From Streptomyces lienomycini (GTDB lineage: Bacteria; Actinomycetota; Actinomycetes; Streptomycetales; Streptomycetaceae): a stretch of 64,000 bases of DNA. Under the pieces are notes generated by a model. That model saw only the letters and a program-made list of their open reading frames with translations, was not told the DNA's origin and did not search any database. Shown here in pieces: positions 61,085 to 64,000 of this stretch. The position numbers and the translations under genes are program-made. The DNA lies in contig NZ_CP116257.1 in the NCBI RefSeq assembly GCF_027947595.1, positions 4,278,001 through 4,342,000 on the forward strand. Reading direction: 5' to 3'. Each line of letters begins with the position of its first letter. Within the stretch, counting starts at the first letter, position 1.

Positions 61085-61156
61085 CTCGCCCCGGTGCGAC
61101 GACCGCGCGGCTTCGTTCTCCGGTGCCTCTCCCGCCCAGACGCGAAGGAGTCACCC

Positions 61157-62338
61157 ATGGACACCGAGCACGTCGTCCGCACGTTCGTCGAGTACTACGA
61201 GGAACACGGTCATCGCCGGATCACCGGCTCGACACTGCTGCCGCCGCCCGGCGACCCCGTGCTGTTCACCACCTCCGGCATGCACCCGCTCACCCCGTAC
61301 CTGGAGGGACGCCCCCACCCGCTGGGCCGACGGCTGGTCAACGTGCAGCGCTGTCTGCGCACCACGGACCTGGACGAGGTCGGCGACAGCACCCACTTGA
61401 CGGTCTTCGAGATGCTCGGCACCTGGTCGCTGGGCGACTACGAGGGTTCACGGAGCCTCGACTGGGGCTACCGGCTGCTCACCGAGGGGCTGGGGGTCGC
61501 CCCGGGCCTGCTGCACGCCACCGTGTTCGGGGGTGACGAGCAGGTCGGCCCGGACACCGACTCCCTGCGGCTGTGGCAGGAGCACGGCGTTCCCGTGGAG
61601 CTGACGGTGGAGGACAACTGGTGGCAGAACGGACCGGTCGGCCCCTGCGGGCCCGACTCGGAGATCTTCCTGTGGACCGGCGACACCCCGCCCGAGTCGA
61701 CACCCGGCCGCGACGACCGCTGGGTGGAGGTGTGGAACCACGTGATGATGCGCCACCGCCGGCTCGACGACGGCCGGCTCGTTCCGCTGCCGCAGCGCAA
61801 CATCGACACCGGCCTCGGCCTGGAACGCCTCGCCTCGCTCCTGCAGGGCAAGCCGTCGGTGTTCGAGTGCGACGTCTTCGCCCCGTGGCGCCGGTCGGTA
61901 CCGGCCCTGTGGCCACTGGACGAGCCCTCGCTCCGCCTGGTCTGCGACCACCTGCGTTCGGCCGTCGTGATCGTCGGCGACGGAGTGCGCCCGGCCAACA
62001 CCGGCCGCGGATACGTGCTGCGCCGCCTGGTGCGACGGGTGCTCACCGTGCTGTGGCGGGACGATCCGTCGCGCGGACTCGACGACCTGCCGCGGGAGTT
62101 GGTCACGCACACACTGGACCACTTCGGGCAGGACGTGGACCCCGGCCTCGTACGGCGCGTACTGGTCGAGGAGGAACAGCGGTTCGGCAGGCTTCTGGAA
62201 CGCGGCCGCCAGGTGCTCTCCCGGCCGCGCTTTTCGGGCCCGCTGGGCGAGGACGACTACCACTACCTCCACGACACCCACGGTCTGCCGCGCGACCTGG
62301 TGACGACGCTGCGCGAGGGCGGGTACTCCCGTACGTGA
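61157..62338 (+). CDS. Truncated alanyl-tRNA synthetase paralogue (AlaRS-like)
   Basis: A 393-residue class II synthetase homologue restricted to the catalytic and tRNA-recognition part of AlaRS. Motifs include VLFTTSGMHPLTPYLEG (motif 2 region), NVQRCLRTTDLDEVGDSTHL, FEMLGTWSLGDY, NDTGLGLERL-like (NIDTGLGLERLASLLQG) and RGYVLRRLVRRVL. It lacks the HxxxH editing domain and C-Ala dimer domain, being less than half of a normal ~890-residue AlaRS. AAGGAG precedes the ATG at 61157. It may charge a carrier or small molecule, support peptide biosynthesis or act in resistance; it is unlikely to be the housekeeping enzyme. Confidence 0.87.
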   Translation: MDTEHVVRTFVEYYEEHGHRRITGSTLLPPPGDPVLFTTSGMHPLTPYLEGRPHPLGRRLVNVQRCLRTTDLDEVGDSTHLTVFEMLGTWSLGDYEGSRSLDWGYRLLTEGLGVAPGLLHATVFGGDEQVGPDTDSLRLWQEHGVPVELTVEDNWWQNGPVGPCGPDSEIFLWTGDTPPESTPGRDDRWVEVWNHVMMRHRRLDDGRLVPLPQRNIDTGLGLERLASLLQGKPSVFECDVFAPWRRSVPALWPLDEPSLRLVCDHLRSAVVIVGDGVRPANTGRGYVLRRLVRRVLTVLWRDDPSRGLDDLPRELVTHTLDHFGQDVDPGLVRRVLVEEEQRFGRLLERGRQVLSRPRFSGPLGEDDYHYLHDTHGLPRDLVTTLREGGYSRT

Positions 62339-62353
62339 CGCGGCGGGGGTGAG

Positions 62354-63289
62354 TCACTCGCGGGGGCGGGACGTGCCGAACCACGCCTCCGCGAGCGACT
62401 CCAGGCTCCCTTCGGCGGGTGTGCCCAGCTCCCTCATGTACCAGGGCAGGTCGCTGTACACGTGCAGCAGGGTGTACGCGAGCAGCTCGGCCGGTTCGAA
62501 GGTGTGCCCGTAGGACTCGGTGAGCCCGGCCAGCAGGGCCGGGTCTCCGCCGGTGACGAACAGACCGACCGCCACGAAGTCGTAGGCGCGGTCACCGATC
62601 ATGGCGGGTTCGAAGTCGAAGAGCCCGGTCGGGCGCCACGTGTCGGGGTCCACGAGCACGTGCTGCCGCATGACCTCGGTGTGCAGCAGACAGGGATGCG
62701 GGGCGCGGGGCGGACGGACCGCGTCGAGGAAGTCCGGGATCTGTTCCAGCCAGGCGGACGGCAGTCCGTGCGCGCGCTGCCGTGCCACGGCGCCCGCCGC
62801 CTGGCGGTCCAGGAAGGCGCCCCAGTCCCCGGGGCCGAGGACGTCCGCGAGCGGGTCGGTGTCGAGGGAGTGCAGTACCGCCAGGGTCTCGCCGACTTCG
62901 GCGACGAGCCGCTCCCGGTCCGCCCGCGCCGTGCGGCCCCAGGCGCCGGCCAGGTTCTCACCGTGCAGCCGGGACATCAGGACGTAGCGCCAGCCGTTCT
63001 CGTAGGACCCGCAGTCGCGCACCCGCGGGGTCGGTATCGGCAGCCGTCCCTGGAGGTGGGTGAGTACGCGGCCCTCGGCGACGCCGGCCCGGGCGGCGGC
63101 CGCGGGGAACAGCTTGAGCACGTGCTCGTCACCCACCGCGTAGACCGGCTGTGATCCGTCCGGGAACCGGGTCAGCGGTGCGCCGGCCAGGCCGAGCCGC
63201 GCGCAGAGGTCCGCCGCGCCGGGGCGCATCACCGTCTCGTCGGGGACGATCGCGTCCCAGTCCTCGTCCGTTTCCACCAGAGGCAGCAT
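62354..63289 (-). CDS. Aminoglycoside phosphotransferase-family kinase
   Basis: A 311-residue protein kinase-like (APH fold) enzyme. The nucleotide lobe has PVYAVGDEHVLKLFP, with Lys as the ATP-binding residue. The catalytic loop reads CLLHTEVMRQHVLVD where APH enzymes normally have H-x-D and a downstream Asn, so Asp is Glu and Asn is His. The metal motif is LFDFEPAMIGDRAYDF. The changed loop makes aminoglycoside resistance doubtful; a small-molecule kinase or degenerate relative is possible. It is convergent with the AlaRS-like gene; their stops are ~16 bp apart. Confidence 0.85.
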   Translation of the reverse strand: MLPLVETDEDWDAIVPDETVMRPGAADLCARLGLAGAPLTRFPDGSQPVYAVGDEHVLKLFPAAAARAGVAEGRVLTHLQGRLPIPTPRVRDCGSYENGWRYVLMSRLHGENLAGAWGRTARADRERLVAEVGETLAVLHSLDTDPLADVLGPGDWGAFLDRQAAGAVARQRAHGLPSAWLEQIPDFLDAVRPPRAPHPCLLHTEVMRQHVLVDPDTWRPTGLFDFEPAMIGDRAYDFVAVGLFVTGGDPALLAGLTESYGHTFEPAELLAYTLLHVYSDLPWYMRELGTPAEGSLESLAEAWFGTSRPRE

Positions 63290-63369
63290 GATCCGGACCG
63301 TATGCCGCGGCGTGCGGGCGGGCCAAAGGGGTTTCCACCCGCGCTCTTCTGGTGGGGTCGCCCGGTGCG

Positions 63370-64000
63370 TCAGGTTCCGTTCGCGGGGCGGCGCGCGGGG
63401 CGGCGGCGGCGTTGGACCGCTCCGTAGGTCTCCTCCAGGGCGGTGGTCGCCGCGTCGTAGGAGCGCTGGGCGACGCCGACGAAGAGGCAGTCGATGACGG
63501 CCAGTTGGGCGATGCGGCTGACGGTCGCGCCGGAGCGGAACGGTGTTTCCCGGGCACAGGTCGTCAGGACGAGGTCGGCGCCGGTGGCGAGAGTGGAGCC
63601 CGGGTCGTTGGTCAGGGCGATGGTGGTGGCCCCGCGTTCGGCCGCGGCCTGGAGGGGTTCGGTGGTGTCCTCCGTCTCGCCGGAGTGGGAGACGGCCAGG
63701 GCCACGTCGCCGGGCCCCAGCAGGGCCGTCGCGGTGAGCGCGGCGTGCCGGTCGCTCCAGATGAAGGCCATCCGGCCTATGCGGTGCAGCTTCTGGTGGA
63801 GGTCCTGGCCGACGAACGCGCTGGCGCCCACACCGAAGATGTCGACGCGGCGGGCCTTCGCCACCGCGTCGACCGCCCGGCCGAGCGCCTCGACGTCGAG
63901 TCCGGCACCGGAGTCCTCCAGGGCCCGCACCTCGTTGTAGATGATCTTGCTGACTATCCGGTCCAGCGAGTCCGTGGGGCTGATGTCCGTGCCGCCCTGG
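63370..64000 (-). CDS. MurR/RpiR family regulator, partial (N-terminus outside window)
   Basis: The C-terminal ~210 residues of an RpiR-type regulator running off the right edge. In-frame sequence at the edge (SPTDSLDRIVSKIIYNEVRA) is the usual linker before the SIS domain. SIS motifs are VDIFGVGASAFVGQDLHQKL, ALAVSHSGETEDTTEPLQAA, ERGATTIALTNDPGS. The S-H-S-G-x-T-x-D/E-T loop binds phosphosugars such as N-acetylmuramate-6-phosphate or glucosamine-6-phosphate. Its target operon lies outside the window. It is the second RpiR regulator here. Confidence 0.9.
   Translation of the reverse strand, partial: QGGTDISPTDSLDRIVSKIIYNEVRALEDSGAGLDVEALGRAVDAVAKARRVDIFGVGASAFVGQDLHQKLHRIGRMAFIWSDRHAALTATALLGPGDVALAVSHSGETEDTTEPLQAAAERGATTIALTNDPGSTLATGADLVLTTCARETPFRSGATVSRIAQLAVIDCLFVGVAQRSYDAATTALEETYGAVQRRRRPARRPANGT

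Overview
The window is high-GC chromosomal DNA of a Streptomyces-type actinomycete. This rests on extreme G/C third-position bias, frequent GTG and TTG starts, ATGA/GTGA stop-start overlaps, many lipoprotein and Tat signals, a very close EndoH homologue of the Streptomyces plicatus type, and DasR-type operators. It carries ordinary accessory and housekeeping genes with several small, coherent systems between them. No rRNA, tRNA, CRISPR array or intact insertion sequence was seen.

Layout. 1-2.5 kb: start of a peptide-type ABC uptake operon (lipoprotein, C45 acyltransferase) divergent from an RpiR regulator. 2.5-4.6 kb: frameshifted HEAT-repeat protein. 4.9-7.7 kb: modABC molybdate transporter. 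7.7-10 kb: TetR regulator with a perfect operator facing an epoxide-hydrolase-like enzyme, then DinB. 10.2-13.2 kb: symporter coupled to a sphingosine-phosphate-lyase-like PLP enzyme. 13.3-18.7 kb: a worn stretch with a frameshifted carboxylesterase, a collapsed ABC-F ATPase, a metallo-beta-lactamase-fold protein, a frameshifted LysR and a beta-lactamase-like hydrolase. 18.7-27.1 kb: divergent organosulfur operons (two flavin monooxygenases, amino-acid-type ABC transporter, FAD protein) with a cysteine-rich leader peptide. 27.1-36.3 kb: assorted enzymes, a SUKH / YwqJ-deaminase / SUKH-3 gene trio, an EF-hand protein, EndoH and remnants of three truncated genes. 37-39 kb: Tat-exported GH3 hexosaminidase behind a DasR-like site. 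39.1-42.7 kb: a compact three-gene RiPP operon (NB-ARC/TPR protein, radical SAM/SPASM enzyme, 62-residue peptide). 42.9-45.7 kb: ROK regulator and Gfo/Idh/MocA dehydrogenase. 45.8-56.1 kb: WYL regulator, hydrolases, VOC protein, M1 peptidase, nuclease/phosphatase-fold protein, MacB/FtsX-type exporter and LysR. 56.2-58.7 kb: GH84 enzyme behind a second DasR-like site. 58.7-64 kb: TetR and amidase around a 34-bp palindrome, a short alanyl-tRNA-synthetase paralogue with a possible leader peptide, an APH-fold kinase and a second RpiR regulator running off the edge.

Themes. (1) GlcNAc and glycan turnover: EndoH, GH3 and GH84 are all predicted exported enzymes, two with DasR-like operators. (2) Sulfur scavenging: transporter plus monooxygenases plus a leader ending in two Cys codons. 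(3) The best candidate for a little-described system is the peptide/radical SAM/NB-ARC-TPR operon, a probable cyclophane-type RiPP locus. (4) Single-base losses in G/C runs break at least three genes, and deletion scars mark three more. The point changes could be base-calling errors; the scars look like real decay.
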